Positions 49,472-58,608 of a stretch of DNA of 64,000 nucleotides are shown in pieces. The translations under genes and the position numbers were made by a program. The DNA lies in the NCBI GenBank assembly GCA_965227535.1, contig OZ245761.1, positions 4,092,001-4,156,000 on the forward strand, written 5' to 3'. The DNA comes from SZUA-430 sp965227535 (GTDB lineage Bacteria > Pseudomonadota > Alphaproteobacteria > Micropepsales > Micropepsaceae). The first letter of the stretch is position 1; every line of letters begins with the position of its first letter. Below the pieces are notes generated by a model, which was not told where the DNA came from, made no database searches, and worked only from the letters and a program-made list of their open reading frames with translations.

Positions 49472-52336
49472 ATGTGGCGTATTTGGATTAGCGCGGTATT
49501 GGCCGCGCTCTCAATCACCTTTGCCACAGCTGAGGCGCAGCCGCGCCCCGAAATCCAACGTCTCCCCGACGACGTTGTTCCCACGGCCTACGATTTGGCT
49601 TTCACGATCGACCCGCGCGAAAAACGCTTCGCCGGCGAAGCGCGCATTTCGGTGACGCTGACCAAGCCCACGACGGCGTTCGCAATCAACGGCCGCGACC
49701 TGCGCGTCACCAAGGCAAGCCTAAGTCCCGAAGGTGGCAAGCCGTTGTCCGCGACCTTCCTCGAAGATCCGAACAATCCCGGCTGGGCGCGCGTTTCGCT
49801 TGCCTCCCCGGCGCCGGCAGGCAAAGCGGTTCTCACCATTGCCTACGAAGCCCCGTTCGCAGAGAAGGCTGCAGGCCTCTACCTCAAGGCATCCGAAGAC
49901 GGCACGGCGTATGCCTTCACGCAGATGGAGCCGCTCTCCGCCCGCCGTGTCTTCCCAAGCTTCGACGATCCACGCTTCAAAACACCGTTCACCGTGACGG
50001 TAACGGCGAAGGCCGGCGACACCGTCGTCGGCAACGCCCCGCTTCGCAGCACCGAGTCTGTGCGCGGCGGCCGCGTACGCCACGTGTTTGCGGCGACCGA
50101 ACCGCTGCCCACCTATCTCATCGCTCTGGCGGTAGGCCCCTTCGACGTGGTCGAAGCCAAGCCCATGGCCAAGACCGCATTGCGCCCGCGCGAAGTTCCG
50201 CTCAGGGGCATCGCCTTAAAAGGAAAAGGCCCCGCCTTCGCGACGGCGCTGGCCTACACGCCCGCGTTCATCGAATGGTTCGAGGCGTACTTCGCCGCGC
50301 CCTATCCCTACGCCAAGCTCGACCTCATCGCAGTGCCCGACATGCCGGGCGCGATGGAGAACGCAGGCGCCATCACCTATGGCGAGCGTTACATTCTACT
50401 TTCGTCGCAATCATCGGCGAACGACATTCGCACCTTTGCCGAACTCCATGCCCATGAACTAGCGCACCAATGGCTGGGCGATCTAGTGACGCCAGCGTGG
50501 TGGGACGACATTTGGCTGAACGAGTCGTTTGCGACGTGGATGTCGCGTCGCGCGGGCGGCGCCGTGATGCCGGAAACCGGCCTCGATCGCTCGCTCCGAG
50601 ACGTAACCGGCCAAGCACTCGGACTCGACGCCTTCCGGAACGCCAAGGCGGTCCGCCGCCCGATACGCACCGAAGAGGACGTCGAGCGCGCCTTCGATTT
50701 CGCCACCTACTACAAGGGCGCGGCCGTGATCGCCATGGTCGAAGACTATGTCGGGCGCGATCGTTTCCGTGAAGCCATGCGCACGCACGTCCGTCGTTTC
50801 CCGCATGCGAACGCGACGTCGAAGGACTTCTTCGCATCCATCGAGCAGGCGATCGGCGACCCTCAGATCGGCGTCATATTCGAAAGCTTCATCGGCCAAA
50901 GTCACGCGCCGATCGTAACCGGTGCGCTGTCGTGCAAAGGCGCGCCGCGCCAGAACGCGACGCAAAGCACCTATGCGCCGCTGGGGCTGCCGTTGCCGGA
51001 ACAGCGATGGACGATCCCGGTATGCACAAGACCTCTGACCGCATCCGGCTCAGCTCAGCGCACCTGCGCTGTCATGACGGAGCGCGAAGCGCCCCTTTCG
51101 TTCGCCGACAAGGCCTGTCCGCAATTTGCCGCGCTAAACGGGGGCGCCGGCTACTTCCACCCGGCTTACGATGCCGACGGTTGGAAGGCCCTCGCAACGC
51201 AACTGCCCCGCCTCTCGGCAGACGAACAGCTCACCGCGATAGACGGCGCGCGCGCCGCCTTCGCCTCGAACGCCATCAAAGCGTCCGCGTTCCTCGACGT
51301 TCTGGACCGGGCCGGCGCATCGACGGACGCGCGCGTGCTGACGAACGCAATCGGTCAAGTGGAACGACTGGAGATCAACGTCCCTGACGGCGCCGTCGCG
51401 TCTTACCGCGCGTGGGTACGCGCGACCTTGGCGGAAGCCTTCTCGCGCACGGCAAAACAAAGGGGCGCACAGGACCAGACCGTGGCGCTGCTCCGCGCGT
51501 TGGCGATCAGCGGCCGCGATCCGGCCGTACGCGCCCGCTTGGCCGAGACTGGACGCTCGATGATGGGCGCCTCTCTCCAATTTCCGATGCTGCGCAGTTC
51601 GACGCCGCGAGACTTGGCGTTGCGCATCGCCATCGAAGATGGCGGTCCCGAGCTCTTCGCAACGTTGCTGACGGCGGCGCAAGGCAGCAACGATCTGGTG
51701 TTCCGCTGGGACGCGCTTCGCGCGCTGGGGCATGCACCGCGGCCGCAAGACCGCGCGGCGTTTGCCGCCGCCCTAAAAGGCTTCAGAGGCGTCGAGGTTA
51801 TGTTCGTCCTCTTTGAACTTGCAGGCGATCCGGCAACCGCGGCCTTCACCTGGGACATCGCCAAGGCGCAGGCCGACGACCTCATTGTACGCGATGTCGC
51901 CTTCGCTCAGCACATCGCACTGTTCGCAAGGGGCCTCTGCACAACGGAAGCCCGTGCCGACGTCGCCGCCTTCATCGCCGCGAACAAGGTGAAGCTCAAA
52001 GAGAACGAAGCCACCACGTCGCGAACGCTCGACACGATCGATCACTGCGCCGCGCTGCGCGCCGTACAAGGCCCGCCGCTCGCGGAGGCTCTGCGCACGC
52101 GCGACAAAAAAGTGTCGGCGCGGCGCATCGGCAAAGAACAAGACGGCGCGGTTACCCTGGTGTTCGACCAGTTATCCGCCGCCTCAGCTGAACGCGACGC
52201 GACGTTCGGCGAAGTCGTGGCCGCCTGCGGTCGGAAGTTTCCGCAAGGTGCCTCGCCGTTGGAAATCTGCGCCGCCAACGACGCGCCTGCTGCCTGCCGC
52301 AACATTCGTCTGATGGAGCAGTGCGTGCGTCCCTAA
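49472..52336 (+). CDS. M1-family zinc aminopeptidase, secreted
   Basis: A 954-residue protein with a Sec signal peptide (about 1-22, cleaved after ATAEA). The exopeptidase motif GAMENAG (292-298) and zinc site HELAHQW (His328, Glu329, His332) with Glu351 in WLNESFATW fit M1 enzymes; Tyr in FDFATYYKGAAV is probably the transition-state residue. The C-terminal half is an ERAP1-like helical domain. The ATG at 49472 is preceded by GGGGGGA. It likely trims peptides in the periplasm. It stands between two minus-strand glycerolipid genes and is transcribed in the opposite direction. Confidence 0.92.
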   Translation: MWRIWISAVLAALSITFATAEAQPRPEIQRLPDDVVPTAYDLAFTIDPREKRFAGEARISVTLTKPTTAFAINGRDLRVTKASLSPEGGKPLSATFLEDPNNPGWARVSLASPAPAGKAVLTIAYEAPFAEKAAGLYLKASEDGTAYAFTQMEPLSARRVFPSFDDPRFKTPFTVTVTAKAGDTVVGNAPLRSTESVRGGRVRHVFAATEPLPTYLIALAVGPFDVVEAKPMAKTALRPREVPLRGIALKGKGPAFATALAYTPAFIEWFEAYFAAPYPYAKLDLIAVPDMPGAMENAGAITYGERYILLSSQSSANDIRTFAELHAHELAHQWLGDLVTPAWWDDIWLNESFATWMSRRAGGAVMPETGLDRSLRDVTGQALGLDAFRNAKAVRRPIRTEEDVERAFDFATYYKGAAVIAMVEDYVGRDRFREAMRTHVRRFPHANATSKDFFASIEQAIGDPQIGVIFESFIGQSHAPIVTGALSCKGAPRQNATQSTYAPLGLPLPEQRWTIPVCTRPLTASGSAQRTCAVMTEREAPLSFADKACPQFAALNGGAGYFHPAYDADGWKALATQLPRLSADEQLTAIDGARAAFASNAIKASAFLDVLDRAGASTDARVLTNAIGQVERLEINVPDGAVASYRAWVRATLAEAFSRTAKQRGAQDQTVALLRALAISGRDPAVRARLAETGRSMMGASLQFPMLRSSTPRDLALRIAIEDGGPELFATLLTAAQGSNDLVFRWDALRALGHAPRPQDRAAFAAALKGFRGVEVMFVLFELAGDPATAAFTWDIAKAQADDLIVRDVAFAQHIALFARGLCTTEARADVAAFIAANKVKLKENEATTSRTLDTIDHCAALRAVQGPPLAEALRTRDKKVSARRIGKEQDGAVTLVFDQLSAASAERDATFGEVVAACGRKFPQGASPLEICAANDAPAACRNIRLMEQCVRP

Positions 52337-52346
52337 GGACGCGGGA

Positions 52347-53288
52347 TCAAGCCCTAAACTTCAGTGCTTTGGGCATCACTTCGAACATCGCGGGCAACTT
52401 CCCCGGCGTCTCGCCGTCGACTTCCAGGAACACCGGCGCGCCCCCGGTCGCCTCAACCGGCGTCGCGATGATCGATGCGCCGCGAAACACCTTCACATGC
52501 GGGTTGTTCACATGCGCCCCCGTGTAGATCTGGTTCATCGACCGCATGATGTCCTTCATCGGTGCATCGCCGATCACGATGACGTCCAGCATGCCGTCGT
52601 CCGGCAACGCATCCGGCGCAACGCGCATGCCGCCGCCGAAGAACTGTCCGTTGCACACCGCGCACGTCGAAACCGAAACGACGTCGTCGAACACATTGTC
52701 GACCTTCAACCGCACGGGCTTCGACTTGTACTTGAACATGCTGACGACGCTGCCCCACGTGAACGCAAAGCGCCCCGTGAAGCGTTTGATCCGCGTCGCG
52801 CGATTGACGCGATGCATCACGTCGCCGCTCATCCCAAAGCTTGCGATGTTCGCGAAGTGCCGCCGCCCCGTCTTCCCGTCGTCGGTGAGATAACTCAGCT
52901 GCCCCACATCGATGCGGCGCACTTGGCCTTCGGCGATGCGCTTGAGCGAGGCATCGAATCCGGCGTCGATATCGAAGGTCTTGCGAAAATCGCCACCCGT
53001 GCCCGTGTTCAGCAATGCGAACTCGGCCTCCGGATTGATCGCAATCCCGTTCGAGAAAAACCCGTTCACGACCTCATTGATCGTCCCGTCGCCGCCGACC
53101 GCCACGACGCGCCCGAATCCATCGCGCAACGCATGCGAGGTGAGCCGCGCCGCATCCATCGGCCCGTTTGTCAACGCAACCGTCAGATTCCCGGTGACGT
53201 CGGAAAGCCGCCGCGCAATCATATCGGTATCGCGCCCGGTCTTACCCCCGGCCGATCGTGGATTGATCACGGCGAGCGTCTTCATCAT
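52347..53288 (-). CDS. Diacylglycerol-kinase-family lipid kinase
   Basis: A 313-residue soluble lipid kinase of the DgkB/YegS type: VINPRSAGGKTG at the start, the ATP-binding GGDGTINEVVNGF (about 65-77), and the glycine-rich block GTGGDFRKT; the C-terminal domain includes GGGMRVAPDALPDDG, which binds the regulatory metal. It phosphorylates diacylglycerol or a related lipid. Its ATG overlaps the glpD stop by 4 nt (ATGA), so the two are translated together. Confidence 0.88.
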   Translation of the reverse strand: MMKTLAVINPRSAGGKTGRDTDMIARRLSDVTGNLTVALTNGPMDAARLTSHALRDGFGRVVAVGGDGTINEVVNGFFSNGIAINPEAEFALLNTGTGGDFRKTFDIDAGFDASLKRIAEGQVRRIDVGQLSYLTDDGKTGRRHFANIASFGMSGDVMHRVNRATRIKRFTGRFAFTWGSVVSMFKYKSKPVRLKVDNVFDDVVSVSTCAVCNGQFFGGGMRVAPDALPDDGMLDVIVIGDAPMKDIMRSMNQIYTGAHVNNPHVKVFRGASIIATPVEATGGAPVFLEVDGETPGKLPAMFEVMPKALKFRA

Positions 53289-54910
53289 GCGCGCGCCAAA
53301 GCCTCATAGCGCCAAGCGATCGACGCGATCTGCCGCTGCTTCTCCGCCTCAGTCCAACCCAATTCGGACGCCATGATCGACGCCGCGTCTTCCACCGCGC
53401 GCGGCTCAAGCGGCCCCAACGTCCCAAGCCCCGTGCGCCGGAACAACGCGTCGTCCAACGTCATCGCCATTTCCGATCGTACGGCGAACGCCACTTCCGC
53501 GGCAATGTCCGGCAACCGCTGCGACAGACACCGCGCCAAAGCCGGATCGGCCTTCGCAAGCGCAAACACATCGTCCGCCCGCGCACCATAATTGCGCGCC
53601 ACGTTCTGCACGATCGAAGGCGTGAACGGCCGATGCTTGACGCCCAAACGCTCGACGAACAACCGGAACTGCCCCGTCGACCCCGGCAGCGGCGCTTCAT
53701 CCGTATCGCAAGCCTTGCCGTTGAACGTCAGCTTCTCACCGATCAGATCGACGCACTTCTCCGCAATGTCACGCGACGTCGTCCACTTGCCCCCGATCGC
53801 CGATAGTAGATTGCCGGGCCCACCCTCCGCGCCATGATCGACGATCTCAGCCTTCCGGCTCGCGTTGTAACTGTTCTTCGACCCGTCATCGACCAGCGGC
53901 CGAATACCCGCATACACATACTGCACGTCGTCGCGCGTCAGCTTTAGCTGCGGCATGCCTTCGTTCACAAACGCAAGAAAGCTGTCGATGTCTTCCGAAG
54001 TCGCGTGCAACTCATCGGGCTTGCCTTTGAACACCGTATCGGTGGTCCCGATGATCGTATGCTCGCGCCACGGCAGCACGAAGAAGTGCCCGCCCTTATG
54101 CGCAATCGTCAGCGCATGCCCGTTGGTCAGCCCGCGCGTCACAATGTGAATGCCTTTCGACCGGATCAGCTTGTGCGAAGATTCGCCGCCGCCGACCATC
54201 TCCAGCAACCGGTCCGCCCAAGGCCCCGCCGCGTTGACGAACAGCCGCGCCCTCACCTCGACCTCGTCGCCCGTCATCCCATCGCGCACGCGCACCGAAG
54301 ACAGCCCGTCGGCCTCGCGCTCGAACGAAACCGCTTCCGCATAATTCGCGATCACCGCGCCATGCGCCACCGCGTCCATGAGGCACTCAAGCCCCAACCG
54401 CTCCGGCGAATACATCTGGCAATCGTAATAGAGCAGGGCGCCCTTCAACCGTTCGCTATCGACGACCGGCTCAAGCGCCCGCGCCTCATCCGCCGACACC
54501 GCACGATGCGCCGTCATATGCTGATCCGGATCGTCCAACCGGTTGCGGTCGTACGACAGCCAATCATAAAGCGTGAGCCCCGTCCCCACGATCCAATTCT
54601 CCGCCGCGCTGGTGATCGGCACCATGAACTTCAGCGGATAGACCATGTGCGGCGCGATCTTCTCCCACACCCGCCGCTCGCGGAGCGACTCGCGGATCAG
54701 CGAAAACTCCATCGTCTTCAGATAGCGCAACCCGCCATGCACCAGTTTCGACGAACCGGAACTCGTGCCGCACGAAAAATCGCGCTTCTCGACCAACGCC
54801 ACCGAAAGCCCGCGCCGCGCCGCATCGCGCGCGATGCACGACCCGGTGATCCCGCCGCCGATAATCGCGACGTCGAACGTAGAGCCCAAAGCGGAGAAGT
54901 TGCGCTGCAT
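53285..54910 (-). CDS. glpD: Glycerol-3-phosphate dehydrogenase, FAD-dependent
   Basis: A 541-residue flavoenzyme oxidising glycerol-3-phosphate to DHAP at the membrane. FAD motif AIIGGGITGSCIARDAARRG (about 15-34, 20 residues), CGTSSGSSKLVHGGLRYL, NAAGPWADRL, SKGIHIVTRG and the C-terminal domain with AIGGKWTTSRDIAEKC. The ATG at 54910 begins MQRNFSALGSTFD; a longer frame would add 30 residues unlike GlpD. It is the first gene of the glpD-lipid kinase pair and is divergent from the alpha/beta hydrolase at 55028. Confidence 0.92.
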   Translation of the reverse strand: MQRNFSALGSTFDVAIIGGGITGSCIARDAARRGLSVALVEKRDFSCGTSSGSSKLVHGGLRYLKTMEFSLIRESLRERRVWEKIAPHMVYPLKFMVPITSAAENWIVGTGLTLYDWLSYDRNRLDDPDQHMTAHRAVSADEARALEPVVDSERLKGALLYYDCQMYSPERLGLECLMDAVAHGAVIANYAEAVSFEREADGLSSVRVRDGMTGDEVEVRARLFVNAAGPWADRLLEMVGGGESSHKLIRSKGIHIVTRGLTNGHALTIAHKGGHFFVLPWREHTIIGTTDTVFKGKPDELHATSEDIDSFLAFVNEGMPQLKLTRDDVQYVYAGIRPLVDDGSKNSYNASRKAEIVDHGAEGGPGNLLSAIGGKWTTSRDIAEKCVDLIGEKLTFNGKACDTDEAPLPGSTGQFRLFVERLGVKHRPFTPSIVQNVARNYGARADDVFALAKADPALARCLSQRLPDIAAEVAFAVRSEMAMTLDDALFRRTGLGTLGPLEPRAVEDAASIMASELGWTEAEKQRQIASIAWRYEALARA

Positions 54911-55027
54911 GGACCTTTGTCTACACGGGCGCCAACGGCGCGGAAAGCCCCGCCTTGAGGGCGCATCGCCGCCCCTGTAGGCTTCATCCCACCACGCCAT
55001 TCCAACATCGCAACAGAGAGATTCACC

Positions 55028-55933
55028 ATGCCCCAGATCAAAGCCAACGGCCTCTCGTTCGAATACGAATCATTCGGCAAGGAGTCCGATCCCGCGATCC
55101 TCCTCATCATGGGCTTCTCGGCACAGATGACGCTCTGGCCCGTCGAACTCTGCGAGGGGTTGGCTTCGCGCGGTTACCGCGTCATCCGCTTCGACAACCG
55201 CGACATCGGCCTATCGCAGAAGCTCGACAATCTGGGCATGTTCAACCCGACCGAAGCCTTCATGAAGGTCGCATCCGGCCAACCGCTCGCGGGCCCCTAT
55301 CTCGTCACCGACATGGCGAACGACGCCGTCGGCATCCTAGGCGCGCTCGGCATCAAGCAGGCACACATCGTCGGCGCCTCGATGGGCGGCATGATCGCGC
55401 AAACCGCGGCGGCGACCCATCCCGACAAAGTGCTGAGCCTGATCTCGATCATGTCCACGACCGGCCGCCCCGGCCTGCCGCCCGGCAAGCCCGAAGCGAT
55501 GGCGGTGCTGACCATGCCGCCCGCGAATCTCGAACGCGAAACGCGTATCGCCCATGCGATGAAGATTTGGCGCACCATCGGCAGCCAGCCCATCTACGCC
55601 GCGACCGACGCCGAACTCCGCGCCACCGCCGAACGCGAGGTCGACCGCAGCCCGTATTATCCGCCCGGCATGGCGCGCCAGCTCGTCGCGATCTTGGCCT
55701 CCGGCCCACGCACCGAGCTGCTGAAGAAAGTGAAGGCGCCGACGCTCGTGATCCACGGCGGCGACGACCCGCTGGTCCCGGTCGAAGGCGGCAAGGACAC
55801 GGCCGACTCGATCGCCGGCGCGCGCCTGAAGATCATCCCCGGCATGGGCCACGACTTCACGCAGAAACTCGTGCCCGTCTTCCTACGCGAAATCGCCGAC
55901 TTCGTCAGCGAAGTGGATGCGAAACGAAAGTAA
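55028..55933 (+). CDS. Alpha/beta hydrolase (tandem copy 1)
   Basis: A 301-residue alpha/beta-hydrolase: LLIMGFSAQMTLWP, FDNRDIGLSQ, nucleophile Ser in IVGASMGGMIAQ, Asp in IHGGDDPLVPV and His in GMGHDFTQ. Members include esterases and aclacinomycin methylesterase-like enzymes. It is strongly similar to the gene at 56074-57015, starting with the same pattern QIKANG...EYES; a 28-bp inverted repeat sits between them. Possibly promoted from TTGAGG/TGTAGGCT near 54955-54983. Confidence 0.9.
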   Translation: MPQIKANGLSFEYESFGKESDPAILLIMGFSAQMTLWPVELCEGLASRGYRVIRFDNRDIGLSQKLDNLGMFNPTEAFMKVASGQPLAGPYLVTDMANDAVGILGALGIKQAHIVGASMGGMIAQTAAATHPDKVLSLISIMSTTGRPGLPPGKPEAMAVLTMPPANLERETRIAHAMKIWRTIGSQPIYAATDAELRATAEREVDRSPYYPPGMARQLVAILASGPRTELLKKVKAPTLVIHGGDDPLVPVEGGKDTADSIAGARLKIIPGMGHDFTQKLVPVFLREIADFVSEVDAKRK

Positions 55934-55963
55934 CCAACCGCGCGCGTCAGCGCGCAACAGAAT

Positions 55964-56038
55964 CAGTCTAACCACCAAGACACCAAGGCACAAAGAACCC
56001 GAGCCTCTTGGTGCCTTGGTGTCTTGGTGGTTAGGCTG
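55964..56038. repeat. 28-bp inverted repeat between tandem hydrolase genes
   Basis: Arms at 55964-55991 and 56011-56038 match at 27 of 28 bases around a 19-base loop; the core of each is the low-complexity phrase CCACCAAGACACCAAGGCAC or its complement. In RNA it would form a very stable hairpin. Similar ACCAAG-rich repeats are known to be dispersed in many bacterial genomes, but copy number here is unknown. Confidence 0.85.
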
Positions 56039-56073
56039 AATCGCCATCGCGCTAACGCGCGAAAGGAATCCGA

Positions 56074-57015
56074 ATGACCAAGATCAAAGCCAACGGCATC
56101 GAGATCGAATACGAACTCTCAGGCCCGGTGAACGGCCCGCCGCTGCTCTTGATCATGGGCTACAGCTCGCAGATGACCTCGTGGCCTGACGAATTCCACG
56201 AAGCCTTCGCGAACGCAGGCTTCCGCGTCATCCGCTTCGACAACCGCGACACCGGCCTCGGCCACAAGCACCACGGCATCCTCCCCGACATCCGCGCCGC
56301 CGCCAAAGCCATGGCGGAAGGCAAAAAGCCCGACGTCCCCTACACGCTGAACGACATGGCCGACGACGGCGCGGCGCTTCTCGACGCGCTCGGCATCCAA
56401 TCTGCGCACGTCGCGGGCGCCTCGATGGGCGGCATGATCGCGCAACTCATGGCGATCCGTCATCCGGCAAAGGTGCGCAGCCTCATCTCGCTGATGTCGA
56501 CGACCAGCGACCCGTCGCTCCCGCGCTCCGACCCGAAGGCGCAAGAAGCGCTGATGTCCAAGCCGGCATCGGAAGACAAAGACGCCGTCGCCGACCACGC
56601 GGTGAAAACCCGCCTCGTGATCGGCAGCCCCGGCTTCCCGGAAGACCAAGCAAAGGTGCGAGCGCGCTTCGCCGCCAACTACGACCGCAGCTATTATCCC
56701 GAAGGCGCGATCCGCCAATGGACCGCGATCATGGCGACGCCCCCGCGCACGGAGCAGCTGAAGAAGCTGAACGTGCGCGCGCTCGTCATCCACGGCGACG
56801 CCGACATCTTGATCCACCCCGACGCCGGCCGCCACACCGCGGCGCTGATCCCGAACGCGCGCCTGGAGATCATCGAAGGCTGGGGCCACAACATGCCCAT
56901 CGCCGCCGTCCCAACCATCGCCGGCCACATGATCGACTTCATGCGCGAGGTCGAACGCGACAGGGCTGAGGCGTTCGCCAGACCGGTCACCCCCGGCTGC
57001 TGCGGCCGCACATGA
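56074..57015 (+). CDS. Alpha/beta hydrolase (tandem copy 2)
   Basis: A 313-residue paralogue of the hydrolase at 55028: LLIMGYSSQMTSWP, FDNRDTGLGH, HVAGASMGGMIAQLM with the nucleophile Ser, IHGDADILIHPD and GWGHNMPIA with the catalytic His. It has a short C-terminal tail ending CCGRT not found in copy 1. GAAAGGA lies 6 nt before the ATG. Its stop overlaps the epimerase gene (ATGA), so this copy is coupled to a different partner than copy 1. Confidence 0.9.
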   Translation: MTKIKANGIEIEYELSGPVNGPPLLLIMGYSSQMTSWPDEFHEAFANAGFRVIRFDNRDTGLGHKHHGILPDIRAAAKAMAEGKKPDVPYTLNDMADDGAALLDALGIQSAHVAGASMGGMIAQLMAIRHPAKVRSLISLMSTTSDPSLPRSDPKAQEALMSKPASEDKDAVADHAVKTRLVIGSPGFPEDQAKVRARFAANYDRSYYPEGAIRQWTAIMATPPRTEQLKKLNVRALVIHGDADILIHPDAGRHTAALIPNARLEIIEGWGHNMPIAAVPTIAGHMIDFMREVERDRAEAFARPVTPGCCGRT

Positions 57016-57980
57016 AAATCTTCATCACAGGCGCCTCAGGTTTCGTCGGCGGCGCATTCGTCAAGGCGTACGCGAAGACGCACGACATCACGGCCATGTC
57101 GCGCAGCGACAAGAGCGACGCCGCCATCCGCGTGCTCGGCGCAACACCGGTGCGCGCGGCGCTCGGCGACGTGAAGACGGAACAGCTCAAAGGCTTCGAC
57201 GCCGTCGTCCACTGCGCGGCTTACGTCGAAGAATGGGGCCCGTGGGCGGACTATTGGCGCGTCAACGTCGACGGCACGAAGGAGCTGCTGATCGCCGCCA
57301 AAGGCGCCGACGTCAAACGCTTCGTCCACATCGGCACAGAGGCGGCGCTCTTTCACGGCCAACACATGCGCAACGTCGATGAGCACTACCCGCTGTCGCT
57401 GAACTCGCCATACCCTTACGCCCGCACCAAGGCGCACGCGGAAAAAGCGGTGCGCGAAGCCAATGACTCAGGCACCGGCTTCACCACCATCGTCGTCCGC
57501 CCGCGTTTCGTCTGGGGCCCCGGCGACCAAACGATCCTACCGGTCGTCAAAGCCATGGTGGAGAAAGGCCAGTTCGCCTGGATAGACGGCGGCCGCAACA
57601 AAACCTCGACCACCTACATCGGCAACCTCACCCACGCGATGAACCTCGCGCTGACGAAAGGGCAGGGCGGCAACGCCTACTTCGTGCTCGACGGACCGCC
57701 CGTCGTCTTCCGCGAGTTCATGACCAAGATGCTGAACGCCGGCGGCGTTACACCGGGCGACCGCGCCATCCCCGGCTGGGTCGTGCGCACGATCGCCTAT
57801 CTCGGCGAAACGACCTACCGCGCGCTCAACATAAAATCCAAACCCCCGCTCACCCGCTTCACCGCCAACATCATGTCGCGCGACTGCATCCTCATCGACG
57901 ACAAAGCCAAACGCGAAATGGGCTACGCACCGGCCTTCACCATCGACCAGGGCCTCGAGGCTCTCAAACAATCGCTCTAA
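57012..57980 (+). CDS. NAD-dependent epimerase/dehydratase (3-beta-HSD-like extended SDR)
   Basis: A 322-residue extended SDR: the NAD motif is FITGASGFVGGAFV, the catalytic Tyr in YPYARTKAHAEK, and VVRPRFVWGPGDQTI matches 3-beta-hydroxysteroid dehydrogenase/isomerase-like proteins. It probably oxidises or epimerises a sugar nucleotide, steroid or other alcohol. Linked by overlap to the preceding hydrolase and, through a 2-nt gap, to a membrane protein gene. Confidence 0.88.
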   Translation: MKIFITGASGFVGGAFVKAYAKTHDITAMSRSDKSDAAIRVLGATPVRAALGDVKTEQLKGFDAVVHCAAYVEEWGPWADYWRVNVDGTKELLIAAKGADVKRFVHIGTEAALFHGQHMRNVDEHYPLSLNSPYPYARTKAHAEKAVREANDSGTGFTTIVVRPRFVWGPGDQTILPVVKAMVEKGQFAWIDGGRNKTSTTYIGNLTHAMNLALTKGQGGNAYFVLDGPPVVFREFMTKMLNAGGVTPGDRAIPGWVVRTIAYLGETTYRALNIKSKPPLTRFTANIMSRDCILIDDKAKREMGYAPAFTIDQGLEALKQSL

Positions 57981-57982
57981 CG

Positions 57983-58555
57983 TTGACTACCTACCGTAAG
58001 CGGGAAAACTTCTTCGAGAAGGGCGAGCGCGAATGGCGCGTCGATCCCCATGCGCTCGTCCTCCGCACGCCCGAAGGCATAGAGATGGCCTACGCCTGGC
58101 GTGACGTCACGAGGGTTCGCCTGCGCTACGCCCCCACGCGCGCCAAGACAGGCCGCTACGTCTTCGACGTCGCATTCAAGAACGGCGTCGATTGGTCGAT
58201 CGACAACATCCATTTCGCCGGCCTCGCCGACTTCGAGGAACGCAACGCGACCTACACGCCCTTCGTCCACGCCGCCCTCGCGCGCATCAAAGCCGAAGCG
58301 CCAACCGCCAAAGCCTATGCCGGCGCGACGCCGCTCAGCTATTACGGCCAATCCGCCTTCGTTCTCGCGGCCTTTGCAGCGCTCGCCGCCGTGCTCCTCA
58401 CGCTTCCGGTTCTCGACGGTATCCCCGGCGTCGCCATCGTCAAGCTGCTGATCGTCGCCGCCATGCTCCCGTTCCTGATCAAATGGTTGCGCACCAGCTA
58501 CCCGCGCGCCATCACGATCGACGCAATCCCGGAGAGCGCGCTGCCGAAAAAGTAA
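57983..58555 (+). CDS. Membrane protein of unknown function
   Basis: A 190-residue product starting at a TTG 2 nt after the epimerase stop, presumably by translational coupling since no ribosome site is visible. The first 115 residues form a soluble beta-rich region (VDPHALVLRTPEG, YVFDVAFKNGVDW), resembling a PH-like domain; two hydrophobic helices follow (about 125-145 and 150-168). No family assigned with confidence. Probably part of the hydrolase-epimerase operon. Confidence 0.7.
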   Translation: MTTYRKRENFFEKGEREWRVDPHALVLRTPEGIEMAYAWRDVTRVRLRYAPTRAKTGRYVFDVAFKNGVDWSIDNIHFAGLADFEERNATYTPFVHAALARIKAEAPTAKAYAGATPLSYYGQSAFVLAAFAALAAVLLTLPVLDGIPGVAIVKLLIVAAMLPFLIKWLRTSYPRAITIDAIPESALPKK

Positions 58556-58608
58556 CGCAGCGCGCTCTTCCTCCCCTATGATGCGCAAACATCGGGAGAG
58601 GAACAGCC

